Positions 46,839 to 60,019 of a stretch of 64,000 bases of DNA are shown one piece after another (positions within the stretch are counted from its first letter, which is position 1; each line of letters begins with the position of its first letter). Source of the DNA: Boswellia sacra (taxonomy: Eukaryota > Streptophyta > Magnoliopsida > Sapindales > Burseraceae); assembly GCA_013180625.2 (NCBI GenBank), contig SNVD02002434.1:372001-436000 (forward strand), given 5' to 3'. Below the pieces are notes generated by a model. The model was not told the DNA's origin and did no database searches. It saw only the letters and a program-made list of their open reading frames with translations. The translations under genes and the position numbers were made by a program.

Positions 46839-49733
46839 ACTCTGATGATTCGGTGTTTGAGAAAGCAAATAATTTGGTTATGCAAGGTTGCTGCAAATTG
46901 GTGTTTAATCAGGGGTGACAATTGTGTTAGTTGTGGTCTTTTATTTTCTTCTCTCCCTTCATTCTCTCATTCAAGTCCAAAATAATCCAACGTATCTGTT
47001 TGTTTAGCAGAGGAATTTCAGAAATATTTGCCAAGCATAAGTTCGAATAGTGAATAATAGGAAAGAAAAAAGCCGGATACTTGTAATTGTCAGTTTGATA
47101 GTGTGACACCCATCTTACAGTTTTAATAATGCTCATTCCTGATGTATTTTGCTTAGTCTCAGTGCCAAACAGTTTCCCAATGTTAATTTGGGTTCATTGC
47201 TTAACTGCAGGTTCTGGTGGTTGTGACCATGGTATTCTTTATTTTTTTTTTTAATTTTTTAATCAGAAAGCATAGTTGATTGGTTTTGATAGTTGGTGAT
47301 TTTTAACCTGGCTACTAAAGGTTAATTGAAGCAGCCTAGTGGCTCCTTGTACTTCAGGTTGTTATGTTTTTTACAATGGCCACAGGTATCTAGAAAGGTA
47401 GCTGTTGGTGCAGACTGCATAGATGGCAGGTATTATGTACTAGCTTTGTTTAATATTCTCTATAAGGATGTTTATTTATCTATTATCTCTTATTCTAATT
47501 GAAATTAGAATAGGATGAATATTTATCTTATATTTCCCAATATCTCTTAGGTTTTGCCTGAAGCTCAGTATATACAAGGGCTTATAGGCATTTGTTCTTT
47601 TATAATTGTTGATTGGAATTAATAACAGAGACACAGTTTTGAGTATTCTCCGAGATATCTGTAACCAATGCCATTCTTCGCATCCATTTCCCAAACGCGT
47701 TTACATTTTTTATTATTATGTTCACAACATATTGTTAACGCATCATCATCATCAATTTCAACTTTGTATTTAGAAATATCGGCAAAAAGTGCGAGGCATT
47801 ATAAACCTTCAGAGGCCTGGTTGCTGCTGGCAACTTAATGGTCTCGCATCATTGATGCATTTGTTGATACTACATGTTGAACATGTCTTAAATCGATCTA
47901 CAAAACCCCCACCAATTGTGTATCATCGAGAAAGATCCAACTAATGTTGTCAACGTGAATTTCTTTGTTTAGTTCAGCAGGTTTTCTTTTATTTTCAGAA
48001 ACATGATTTTTTAATCTTATTCCAATGTTCTCATCTCATAAGTTAATATGCAATTTTAAGTTGAAGAGACGCATTTTCTTGGAAGGGACTGAATTTGCTT
48101 TGGGTATAGCGGGAGGAGGGTTGATATCGTATTTAAGATGTAGGAAGTAACTCTTTTGGCGATGAGATATCTTGAAATCACAGAGGCTAAGCTTAAGCTC
48201 TCTTAAATCTTCTCTCTCTCTCCCGAAGATGTTGTCTTGGGTCCTCGACTGTCTATGGCACATACATTAAATGTTAGTCATTTCATTCAGCATCTCTTTC
48301 TGACATTTGACAGCTTGTATTAAAAACCTTGAAGTCCCCGCAGGCCAGGGCGAAGGGTTCAACCTAAAATAAAATTAAAAGAGTATTGATTTGTTTGATT
48401 TTGTTTCAATGACTCTTCTCATAATATATTAGATGAATATTCAATAATTAACAATGTGTGTGGGTGTGTTTCCCAGTTAGGGAGGCTGTGCAGCAATATG
48501 ATATATCAGAAAATGATATACGCGATTTTGAAGCCGCGTGCTGTAAATGATGTATAAAATAGCATATATATATATCCAATATATGAGAGACCCTTGAAGC
48601 ATGCAATTGATGGACATGAATGGACCAATATTAAATCCATGTCAAGATTCCTTTCAAGTCTGAATAGTCGAAATTAAAGTTGAGAAGGAAAGGAGTAAAG
48701 TTGACACACAAACTCTCTCTCTCTCTCTCTATGTGACACACAGAAAGGAATATCACACATACATAGAGATACAGGGGTGGTTTTCAATTTCCATCTTGTT
48801 GAAAAGAAAACCTTTGATTTATGGGGGACCGCAGGCTTTGTGTTAAATAAAATAAAATCATACTATGACATTTCAAGAATAAGGTAGAGAAGAAAAGGAT
48901 TTTGAAAAGGAAGGCAGGCTGGGTGGGGTTAAGTTCCAGATGGGTCACAGCAATACTGATAGTAACCACTCAAACGAGTTGTCTCGCTGACACTCCTCAG
49001 TTGAATGATGAATGATGGAGATGCATATATACATATATATAAATGGTGAAACTGGATTTTACTTAGACTTTAGTCAGCATTTCAATAAAAGTGGGGCTCT
49101 GATTCGGCAGGTATGGATGGTCTCTGTGTTTGTGTTTCTGCGTTTGACAGACTGTTAGTCCCCGTGAGTCCTATCAATGAAAAAAACTGAAAAAGGCTAG
49201 CTAGCTAGGTTACCCACCTACTGCATCACATTTTTGCTTTCAAAGATTACCTGTCCTCTCAGTCTCATATTATCAACTCATTCCCAATTTATTAGGTAAA
49301 TTAAACCCAACCAATTTCCTAATGGTCTTTACTTATTACTATACAATTCATCTTATCATATGAAATTAAAATCTGATCATCAGATCCAAAAAGCTAGCTC
49401 ATTGACATTCGTAATTTCGATTCCATTTACATATGTTTGGTTACTACTTGGCGCAAGCTAGCAAATTGGCTCACTGATCAGAGAAGATTGTGGAAGCTGT
49501 CTCGGGTGGACCACACTGTTATGCGATGCTTAATCCCCACTGACCCATACATAGGGTGTGACAACTCCTTACTAGCTTAAGAAAGGACCACTCTCTTATT
49601 CAACCAATTCGCATATCAAACACCTTTTCAATATGCATATATATGCTGAATTATTATATATAATTATAATGTGCAGACACCAATAATATACATTGAAGAG
49701 ACACGACCCGAGTGCAAGTTATAATAAGACTAC

Positions 49734-49734
<1 letters not shown>

Positions 49735-49775
<41 letters not shown>
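49735..49775. repeat. AC microsatellite
   Basis: About 20 uninterrupted AC units. Confidence 0.95.
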
Positions 49776-49778
<3 letters not shown>

Positions 49779-50322
49779 GATCTCCATTGGTTAGTGGTGT
49801 AGTTAATTTAATTACATCATATAAAGGATATCCTCACATACTGTATGCTTGAGAAAGAGAAGAAAGGAAGGGCTATACGTGCCCTAGCTAGCTGCGGCAC
49901 TTAATTTCTCTTTTCCTTTCTTTTCAGGTCCTCCTGCTTTCAACAAAAGATCATGTTTTATTGCCATTTTCTTATGCAATAATACAGGCGAACGAATGAC
50001 AAGCTTTGGGTCCCCCCATTGCCGCAAATGCAGTTAGTTCCCAAGTACTTGTAAACTTCCTACACTATACCAAAAAGGGCTACTAACGTCCCATTTCCGT
50101 CTAGCAGGCCCCTCCTCCTCTCTCTACGCACATGCAAGAGAGAGAAACATGTATATCAGCATGATATGCTGCAAATTTTGAAATGGTAATATTAATTACA
50201 TGTATATGTTCCTGTACTACTACTACTGCAATCAATGTTTACGCAAATCAACAATTACAAATTATAGTCAAAGGTTAATATAACTCAACGCTACTCTGCG
50301 AACCATGTATTATTGTTTTGTT

Positions 50323-51488
50323 TGTTAGACTTCGTGGCCCGTTTCCTCTGACTTTTATATGCGATAAGAAAAAGAAGTGGAAGTAGGAATTTTAGAGTTG
50401 CGAAATGAATAGGAATTCTACTCCCGTTGTTAGGAATAGAAATCTCCGTATACACCTATAAATATAGTGATGATGAGAATCAATTCTAGAAGAGGGTGAC
50501 TAAACATAAAGAGTTAACCAAGGTAAGTAAGCTGATAGATAAGACAGACTATTAGGTTTGGTATGTGATCTCTTGTACTCTTGTCACTTATGATTTAGTG
50601 GATTTATCATCTCATCCGTGGTTTAAATACGGTCTCTTTATGTACAGTGATTTATTGTTCACTTATCGCCAATCTTGATGTACAATATGCTTCTACATCA
50701 TTTCTCACAAGTGGTATCAGAGCTTTGGGCTATGAATTAGGAAAAAATATATAAATATATTTTTAAAGATTGAGTATATACAATGACTACAATAGTTTCA
50801 AGTGATAAGTTGAGTGATTCTTAGATAACAACTTTTGGTGAAGTTTTTATGGTTGCACTATTGCAATGATGGTGAAGCTGTTTAATTCGTTGTTTTTATC
50901 GCTTAGACGGAATATTTGTCAAGATAGAGATTGTTAGAATATCTGGTTCGTTTCCTTAATTGGCTTGACTTCTACATGCATTAAGAAAAGTAGAATGAAT
51001 AGGAAATTAGAGTTGTACAAGTAAATAGAAATTTACTTCTATTAGGCATAAAAGATCTCTACAAAGACCTAAAAATAGAGGGATTGAGAATTGATTTTAG
51101 ATATGAGAAAGGGACTGGAACATAAAGGGTTAACCAATGTAAGCACCCTTACAGGGATATGAGATGTGAGAATTGATTCTAGATACGAGAAAATGACTAG
51201 AACATAAAAGGGTTAATTAAAGTATGCACCCTTATCGGGATATGGGAAGATACATAGAAGGATGAAACATAAAATAGAGTTTCATAGAGACATCGATTAG
51301 GTATCCGTTAGAATACCAGGTTTGGTGTATGATTTCTCATAATCTTTTACATTTATGATCTAGTTATCTCCTCATTTATAAATATAGACCATTAATGTGG
51401 AATCATATTAAATTTTTCTCCCTTTGTAATTTCTTTTTGACTGATTGCCCATCTCGATATGCAAAATGCTTCCAGGTAATTTCTTGCG
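50323..51488 (+). mobile_element. Short-internal LTR element (TRIM-like)
   Basis: LTR 1 at about 50323-50709 starts TGTTAGACTTCGTGGCCCGTTTCC-like sequence; LTR 2 from 50932 starts TGTTAGAATATCTGGTTCG. Later shared blocks include AATAGGAA, TAAAGRGTTAACCAA, AGGTTTGGTRTRTGAT and ATCTYGATRTRCAAWATGCT. Directly after LTR 1 is TGGTATCAGAGC (50712-50723), a perfect initiator tRNA-Met primer site. The interior is only about 220 bp and non-coding. LTR 2 is longer, partly because of an internal duplication of about 80 bp (51080-51240). Flanking TTGTT and TTGGT may be a decayed target duplication. Confidence 0.75.
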
Positions 51489-52689
51489 TTGGTTACATTT
51501 TTGTTCAGCTTCTATGCATGTATATTTAGATTAATAACTTTTTCGGTTTTAGAGAAATTTAATTTCTTTATTATATATTATGTACTATATATTATTCATT
51601 TATCCTACGTATATATTACCAAGTAAATCCTTTACGGATTTTTGAAAAATAGCAATTTTTACCGAAAATGCGCCTGAAACTCACATTATAAATTACAAGC
51701 AAGCCGTTCCTCCTTCCCCTCCACTAACATTTTCACTACTCAAACGTTACCCTTATTCAAAGTACTTGACATCTTCCATATATTTACATCCTACTGATCA
51801 ATCTCCCATGCTTCCAATAATCTCAAGCAGGTCACAGTTGTAACTTTGGAGACTGCTGCAAGACTACTTATTACAAGCACAATCACAACATCACTTTGCA
51901 ACTCACATTAATTCAAGGTCAGTTTCCAACGCGCATTTATGTTTCTCATGTTTAATTTCATATACATCACATATAGGTTACGAATGCACAATAATCATGT
52001 CTAACATGTTCAAAAGATTGGGTTTCCATGCAATGGCCGGGTTTGTTTTCTGGAAAACATAGTTTTGTCAATGAAATTTAGTTTTGTGAGGTGCTTGTTT
52101 GAGTTTAATTTTGTTGGCATCCAGAAGCCCATTTTGTTGTCAGAACTCGGAATGTCGTCAGTTAACGATTATTTAAAAAAAAAAAAAAGTCAATTTTGTT
52201 ACTTTTATGTTATGTTTGGGCATTTATATATATGCTCGATCTAACTGTATTGATTTTTTTTTTTTTGGAGGAAGATTGTGCTCACTCATCAAATTTCAAT
52301 TGCTGTGTAAATTTGGTTATTTTAATATTTATTTTATTTCAGAATCATTTTTTCAATATTAATTTAGACAATGATGTTGGCACGCATCATACATACACTT
52401 TAGACAAGGCAACTTTGCGATCACATCTTTGATAAATATATAAGTCCATATAAAAGTGACTGCTAGCTGTTGAGTAATTAGACCATCTAGATTTTCCATT
52501 AATGAGTATATTGATGCCGTAGTTATTCGGCTCGTAATACTGCTCACAGAATGATTTTCGGCCCATGATCAATTTGGTCGATCTCATGCAATATTAATAT
52601 TACCTCAGAGCAAATTTTTAGGAGAATAGATGAGCGGAATCTACTTGCAAATGATTGATGTATGCGTATGTTGAAGACTTTTAATTAAG

Positions 52690-52862
52690 AGTAATATTAT
52701 ATCTATAACCAAATCTTATAACGAACTTCTTACAATCTGAATTGACAAAATTTTAGTGAACAAAAAAAAATAAAAATAAAAAAAGTTATATCTTCATTAG
52801 GATTTTGTCGACTCAAATTGTAAAGAGAGTTAACTATAAATGAGTTGTAGATATATGATAGA
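52690..52862. mobile_element. Foldback MITE
   Basis: The left arm (about 52690-52745, ATATCTATAACCAAATCTTA to TTGACAAAAT) and the reverse complement of the right arm (ATATCTACAACTCATTTATA to TCGACAAAAT) align over about 55-60 bases with mismatches. The centre is A-rich. There is no coding capacity. Confidence 0.65.
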
Positions 52863-53032
52863 TAACTTTGAATCTCCTCCTAATACGTGATTTAATTTTG
52901 TATTTTGTATAAAACTATATGTTAGGCAAAACACCTAACATCAACGATGGCACTTGACAAGTGCCACATCATACACATTGTGGTTCACTATTAATTTTCA
53001 TATCAAACAAGTCAATTTATGCAACATAGACA

Positions 53033-53075
53033 CATACATACATACATACATACATACATACATACATACATACAT

Positions 53076-53111
<36 letters not shown>
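53033..53111. repeat. CATA then TA microsatellites
   Basis: About eleven CATA units are followed by about 16 TA units. Confidence 0.95.
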
Positions 53112-53114
<3 letters not shown>

Positions 53115-54316
53115 ATTTTCCTTGCTATGGACGTGAATGCAAAATCTAGCTGGTACGTAAATTTATCAATTTACATGCACTTGTCATCAATTTAAACTAG
53201 TAACAACAATAATGTATTATTACCAGTATTTGATGAGTTTGAGTTTGTTGTGACATTGTAGAGCACGTGGATTTAAGCTTGTGTATAGTGCATGAGTGGA
53301 AAAGAAAATGAAGTACACTTTGTGTTTAGTTAAGGCATCGGAAAAGTTTTAGAAAGATATTACTCACTCAAAAAAACCGCCCATTGGCGAATCCCTGAGC
53401 AGTCAAATATGTCACTGGTGTGTACAATAATAAATTAGAAATTGACCTCAAAATCGTAAGATCATCTGTCTTCGTTTCCTTTAGCCTTCGTTTGGGGTTT
53501 GAGTCCGCTGCTAAATATCTGAATATTGGTGCTGTCGTACTTGTGTGTTAATCACGCGTTCTCACTGGTCACTATTATTAAGTTAATAAACAATCCTCGA
53601 TTGTGACATATACCTATATAAAACGATACATAGAAAACAATATCGTTAGCTTTGTTAAGTTATGTTGTATATCATAATTAATCCTCAAATTAACCAGAAA
53701 AAAAAGAGAAGCTGATTAATACATGTAGGAAATCATATCTTTAATTTTTTTTCCTTTTTTTTTCCTTAGAAGTTAATAACCTATTTTTGGTGTCCATTAA
53801 ATTGATGATATATTCATAGGTCCTGCAGTCCTGGTACGGTTCATGAGATGGTGAAGTAGAAGCAGCTCCGCATGTGATTAATTATGATGAAAATTTCTCT
53901 AGAGAAGAACAAATAAACATAAAAATAAAGATAAAAAAATTGGTTGGTTCTCATTATTCCTATAACATCTCTTGTAAAGTACTAACTTCAATCATAGAGG
54001 CAAGCAATTCTCATGTACTAAAAGGAAAAACACCCAGAAAATTTCCTAATTTTAGCTTCTACCTTTGCCTTTTGTGTGGGTCATTCACCATCTCTTGAGT
54101 TGTTCTCAAAAATATTTCTCCCTGTGCCTGCGAGCAATACCCTAACTATCAATTAAGCAAGAACTGACATATTTTATTGTATTTTATATTTTAAGTCCTC
54201 CTCCTCATCTCTCCTGGCAGCCTATACTTCTCTCTTCTGCGGGAAGAGAAGAGATCGACACCATCAGATCTTCTAATCAACAACTTTCTTAATTTTCTGC
54301 CCGCACGGCGTAGGAG

Positions 54317-55959
54317 ATGGACTTGTCCAGCTCATTGACGACTATTTCGACCTCTACTAAGAATGTAGAGCCCAAAAACTATATGATGAAAGAGTGGCAG
54401 TTGTGGGCAGGAGGTCTTCAAAGATTCCTGTGTATGCAAGGTGGAGATGAGGATGGTAGCTATGCAAAAAACTCACAAGCTCCTGCAGCAGCTGTTACCT
54501 TATGTAAACCATTGCTTTTAACTGCTATTCGGTCCATGAAGCTTTTCTTCAACAGCCAGGAGGAGGCTGATTCTCTAAGAATAGCAGACTTGGGTTGTGC
54601 GACTGGGTATAATACTTTAGCCACAATCGACATGGTTGTGGAGAGCTTGAGGCAGCGATATCTTCAAGAGGGTGGCTTCGAGCCAGAATTTGAGGTCTTT
54701 TTTTCTGATCTCCCGTCGAACGATTTTAACTCTTTGTTCCGATCATTGACTGTTAATGAAACAAGGCAGTATTATGCTGCTGGTGTGCCTGGATCATTTT
54801 ATCAGCGTCTCTTTCCAAAGGGAAAGCTACATGTTGCGGTTAGCTTAAGTGCCTTACACTGGCTCTCTCAGGTAGGTACTACTGTTTACTATTTCATTGA
54901 TATCTACTAGCTTGATAGTTTCTTATATATCTTAACTAGCAACCGTATATATTAGTTGAAGTATTGTTATGGTTTTGTTAAAAGTAATTTATTCTGTATC
55001 ATGCAAAAGTTTTAAATTAGTAATGCTAGTAATCCAATTATTAAAGTTGATGCATTTTTTTTTTTTTTTTTTTTTTGCGTTTTCTGTTAAATAAATCAGA
55101 TACCAGATGCAGTGCTCGATAAGAGATCACCAGCTTGGAACAAAGGAAGAGCATGGATTGAGGGAGCAAAGAAGGAGGTTGTTGAAGCATATGCGAAGCA
55201 ATCAGCCAAAGACTTGGAAGACTTCTTAAGTTGCAGGAAAGAAGAGGTTGCACGAGGGGGAATGTTGTTTATACTGATGGGAGGAAGGCCTGGACCACAG
55301 TCACCGGAGAATCAATTAGGTGATCCAGACTCGAGGGCAAAGCATCCTTTCACCACTTCTATGGATCAGGCTTGGCAAGACCTGTTAAATGAGGTACTTA
55401 CGCCCTCTCAGCTGTCTACGTAATTTTATTCTTCGTCTCAGCCTGTCTTTCATTTTTGTTAATAACATGAAGGTATCTGAATGTCTTGTTTGCTTTACAT
55501 AGTTAACATAAATCATCAGGTTAATTATATATCTACGTAAATAAGAATAACATTAATTTCTCTTTTGTTTTAATTTTTTCTTTAAAAAAAACAAAGCATT
55601 TGATAGACGAAGAGACAAGAGATATGTTCAATATTCCGGCATATATGAGAAGCGTGGAGGAGGTGGAGAGGGCAATAAAAAAATGTGGTGGATTTGAGAT
55701 GCAAAGAATTGAGTACAAAAGAATAGTGGAGCATCCAGAGGCGAAGCAAGAAGAGTGGATTAGGGATCCGGTTTCCTATGGCAGAGCCAAAGCCAACCTG
55801 GTCCGTGCCACTCTAAGGCCCATTGTTGAGGCCCACCTCGGCCCGTACCTCTCTGATCAACTGTTCAAGAGATTTGAGAGCCGGGTTTCTTCTGATATTA
55901 ATCTTCTTCATAAAACCTGTTTTTATGGTGTTATTGTGGTTTGCGCAATCCGAATCTGA
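54317..55959 (+). CDS. SABATH family S-adenosylmethionine-dependent carboxyl methyltransferase
   Basis: Three exons: 54317-54871, 55100-55393, 55597-55959, giving 403 residues. SABATH enzymes methylate carboxyl groups of small acids (salicylate, jasmonate, IAA, farnesoate, loganate) or xanthine nitrogen. Visible motifs are MQGGDEDGSYAKNSQAP (SAM/substrate N-lid), RIADLGCATGYNTL (SAM motif I), FEVFFSDLPSNDFNSLF, VPGSFYQRLFPKGKLHVAVS and SALHWLSQIP with the family His-Trp pair. The C-terminal cap includes GGMLFILMGGRPG and FNIPAYMRSVEEVERAIKKC. The end (LLHKTCFYGVIVVCAIRI) matches the usual family length. The first ATG adds about 39 residues before MQGGDEDG, longer than in most members, so translation may start at Met40 (54434). 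The substrate cannot be read from sequence. Confidence 0.92.
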
Positions 55960-56288
55960 ACAAACTAAAATAGGCTTTAAATTTCCAATATCCTATCTGT
56001 CACCTAAAGATAGGAAAGTAACAAACCATTCTGAAGAATGCTCGACATCGACATATAGTTTAACCACTCATGCCCACCTCCACAATCAAAACAAATACAT
56101 CTGGGGGTGGCATCAAATTTCTGTTTACTTTTTGATGCAATCCTTTTATCAGAGTTGAGCAACACTTGTTCTCTTGACTTTATATCTCAAAACCTTACTT
56201 TATGCTCACTCTCACCCTTTCACCTTGGTGTACGTAGCTTTCAGGTATTCGAGTGTGAGATTCAAAATAAGAGTTGAAATTTTAATTT

Positions 56289-56319
<31 letters not shown>

Positions 56320-57473
56320 GTATATATGTATATGTATATGTATGTATGTATGGAGAGAGAGAGGGAGAGTACAAGACCAAGCTAATTCAGTAAACGAATC
56401 AGTTTGATGTTGAGCCAAGGTTTATAGTAGCAACAGATATTAAATGCTAAGATGATAATAAATTTGGACTCTGGGAAGTGCTAGCTAGAACAAGTGTATG
56501 TTCAACACTTTGATTATGATTGGTTGCACGGTCATTTTATATTAATTTTAAGCTAATTACCTAATCTAAATCATTAATATTTATAAGTGGTTCATAACGT
56601 GTAACTTAAATACTTTGAATTTAGAAGTTTTAATTATTAATATCAACTGATAACCATTCATTCAAATGTTATATATCGAAAAGTTGTTTTGATTATTGAT
56701 GTTTAAATTTTTTTTAATAAATATTTTAACCTCCCTTCAGCTATTATATAACACAAGTATTTAGTTATTAATTGACTTTCAAAATTTTAAATCTAAAAAT
56801 TAAAGCATCATATACCAACCTGAACCAAATTAAAATATTTTAAAGTTTTCTAAAGATCATCAATTAGCTAGGATGGAGTAATCTTAGGCAAACGATAGGA
56901 GGAAGGAGGGGTTTTACGCGGTCAAAGTGGTGGCAAAAATAGCAAAGAAGCTGTAAAACAATAATGAGAACGAATGAAAGGAAGAGTGCAATGCTAGGCA
57001 TAGAAAACTAGAAGTAAACGAATAATATATTTGTCGAAAATTAATGGTCTGGAAGCATTTTATGGATGTACAGAAGGGATACAGGAGGTAGCCCATTCCA
57101 AGCGGTAGAAGAAGGGTGATATGAAAACATCAATTATTCCCACAAAATCAGCGTCTTAATGTAAATAATTTCTTTTTTTTTTTAAAGGAAAAGTTTTAGG
57201 AGAAATTGTAGTGCACGGCTTATTTATTGTACCTGCAATCTTCCTCAATTCTCAAATTGCACTTTCCTTCTTTGCTGTTTTCACTTGTATAAGGTTGTGA
57301 ATATCAATACAGAAATATATTTTTTGCCGTACAATTGTTCTTTCTCCTTTAAAGGCTAAGCATCTTCTTCCATCGGGGACAGAGATAAAGAAGAGAAGTT
57401 GGTGATTTGGAAAAGGTTAATTGAAAAAAAAAAAAAAGGAAAAGAAAAGAAAAGAGAAGAGAAGAAAAACAAA
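55960..57473. other. Intergenic region between SABATH and SKU5-like genes
   Basis: It contains the SABATH 3' UTR, a TA/TATG microsatellite (56289-56352) followed by a GA tract, and AT-rich DNA. Just before the next start codon (57425-57473) the presumed 5' UTR is an almost pure A/G tract. No gene is seen. Confidence 0.55.
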
Positions 57474-59236
57474 ATGGCTAGGTTGATGTTGATGATGATG
57501 TTGCTCTGCCTCTCGGCAGGAGCTTTGCTGGTCCAGGGTGGGGATCCTACACTCCACTACACATGGAACGTCACCTATGGCACCCTTTCTCCTTTGGGAG
57601 TACCGGAGCAGGTCATTCTAATCAACGGCCTGTTTCCCGGACCCACTATCAACTCCACTACCAACAACAACCTTGTCGTCAACGTCTTTAATAACCTTGA
57701 TCACCCACTGCTTTTTACTTGGTAATTATTATTCTTCTGTATCAGTATGTCATTATATTCAATCAATTAATTATTTTTTTAGTTAAATATTATCGCGGCT
57801 TAATTATACCTTGATTAACTTGCAGGAGCGGCATCCAGCACAGAAAGAATTCTTGGGCTGATGGTGTTCCCGGCACCAACTGTCCCATCCCTCCAGGCAC
57901 CAATCACACATATAATTTCCAGGTCAAGGACCAAATTGGTAGCTACATGTACTTCCCGTCGATTGGACTTCAAAAGGCATCAGGTGGCTACGGTGGCCTC
58001 ACTATTCACAGTCGTTCTTTCGTCCCTGTTCCTTATGACCGATTCCCAGAGGGTGACTACACTGTCCTTATAGGTGATTGGTGGACCAAGAGCCATACCG
58101 AACTTCAAAAGCAGTTGGACAGTGGTCGCACCCTCGGCAAGCCAGATGGTGTTATCATTAACGGGAAAGGTGGCAAGCCCGATGGCCAGGGTGAACCTCT
58201 TTTTACCATGAAGGCTGGCAAGACTTACAAGTACAGGATCTGCAATGTTGGACTCAAGACCACCCTCGATTTCAGGATCCAAGGTCACACAATGAAGCTG
58301 GTGGAGTTGGAGGGCTCGCACACCGTCCAGAACGTTTATGATTCTCTTGACGTGCATGTTGGGCAATGCTTTGGAGTTCTTGTGACTGCCAACCAGGCTC
58401 CCAAGGACTACTACATTGTTGCTTCTACTAGATTCACCAAGCATGTGCAAACCTCCACAGCCATCATCCGCTACGCCGATAGCAAAGTGCCAGCTTCACC
58501 TGAGCTCCCTATGCCTCCTGTTGGCTGGGCCTGGTCCCTGAATCAGTTCCGTTCCTTCCGCTGGAACCTGACTGCCAGTGCAGCCAGACCAAACCCTCAG
58601 GGTTCCTTCCACTATGGTGCAGTCAACACCTCCAGGACAATCAGGCTCGTTAGCACAGCTGCAAAGGTCGATGGTAAGCTTCGCTATGCCATCAACGGTG
58701 TCTCGCACATTGACCCACCTACACCACTCAAGCTTGCTGAGTACTACGGAGTTGCTGATAAGGTTTTCCAGTATGACTCAATCCGTGACGAGCCACCGGC
58801 TAATTTGAAAGATGTTTCCGTCAAGCCCAATGTCGTGAACGTGACTTACCGCAGCAATGTGGAGATCATCTTGGAAAACCCCGAGAAGACCATGCAGTCA
58901 TGGCACTTGGCTGGCCACTCATTCTTTCCGATGGCCGTGGAGCCTGGAACCTGGGATCCTTCCAAGAGGGAAAACTACAACTTCCTCGACGCAGTCAGCA
59001 GGCACACAATTCAGGTCTTCCCTAAATCCTGGGCAGCCATCTTCGTGACTTTCGACAATGCTGGAATGTGGAACCTCAGGTCTGAGAACTGGGAGACGTC
59101 CTACTTGGGACAACAGCTCTATATCAGTAGTCTCTCCCCTGCCCGTTCCGTTAGAGACGAGCACGATATTCCGGACACTGCTATTGTCTGTGGAATCGTC
59201 AAGGACATGCCAAAGCCCGCACGCTACAGCCAGTAA
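57474..59236 (+). CDS. SKS: SKU5-similar (SKS) multicopper-oxidase-like protein, pollen type
   Basis: Two exons, 57474-57721 and 57826-59236 (GT-AG), giving 552 residues. The signal peptide is ARLMLMMMLLCLSAGALLVQ. Three cupredoxin-like domains follow, with landmarks GVPEQVILINGLFPGPTIN, SIGLQKASGGYGGLTIHSR, GDYTVLIGDWWTKSHTELQK, YRICNVGLKTTLDFRIQGH, SFHYGAVNTSRTIRLVSTA and SWHLAGHSFFPMAVEPGTW. The copper ligands of true multicopper oxidases are lost: the usual HWHG position reads TWSGIQ and the C-terminal HCH position reads GMWNLRSENW. SKS proteins are extracellular or wall-associated; the closest remembered relatives (At1g55560/55570, At3g13390/13400) are pollen-expressed and act in tube growth. 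There is no GPI-type tail (ends PARYSQ). GC content is visibly higher than in the flanks. Confidence 0.95.
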
Positions 59237-59981
59237 ATCATGCAGGAAAAACATATTGTTGAGAAAATATGCCTAATTCCTAATATTTAATCATATGTTG
59301 AAGGTACTTAATTTTTTTGTTTTTTTAATTAATTTTTTCAACCACCGATGATTGTTTGTCATCATTTTATTGGATAAGATGGTTGAATTGTCTTCTTTTA
59401 TTCAATTTTTTCAAGTTAATCATGATCATGTATGATCATTTCATAATATAGACTCACCAAATCACTATGCCAAGATGATATGCCTGTCTCACATAAATCT
59501 TTCTCGTTGAGGCAATATATGTAATGTAATGAATATCACATGACAATTTTTTAGAAGGAACTATAAAAATTGGGGGCTGCAGGATGAACATATTTGTTTG
59601 AACCCTTTCAAGAATTGCAATAAAATTTTTGTCTGTCATGATTAAATTTATTTATTAATTTTCCTGCCCTGCTTATCTTCTTAAATATTTTCATGTAATT
59701 TCATACATTTTAATTAATTTATTACTTTGCCAAGCACAGAATGCTAGCTTTACAATCCGATCTATTCAGATTGACTTTGCCAAAGTATTTGAATCTAATA
59801 TTATATATATGAATAATGCTATAGTTTTATAAGCTTTTTGTATAAACTCTTGCATACAGACTGATGTGTCATGACGTAATTAAAGTAATAAATATACAAA
59901 ATTTACTTATTTGTAAAATATGATGATGTGTAAATAAATAAGTAAATGCCAAATCAGTTTGTATACAAAGTGCAAAAATAA

Positions 59982-60019
<38 letters not shown>

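Larger units (their letters stand above)
46839..54316. other. 7.5-kb intergenic region between Pur-alpha and the SABATH gene
   Basis: No protein-coding gene is supported. It holds the Pur-alpha 3' UTR, an AC microsatellite (49735-49775), a short LTR element (50323-51488), a foldback MITE (52690-52862) and CATA/TA microsatellites (53033-53111). A TATA-rich stretch (TTTTATATTTTAAG near 54183) about 130 bp before the SABATH start may be its core promoter. The rest is AT-rich and unassigned. Confidence 0.55.

Noticed and set aside
52954..53136. Open frame with Thr-Tyr-Ile-His repeats
   Set aside because: Translation of the CATA/TA microsatellite.
57980..58450. Minus-strand open frame of 156 residues
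   Set aside because: Antisense to the SKS exon, whose GC-rich codons leave few stops.
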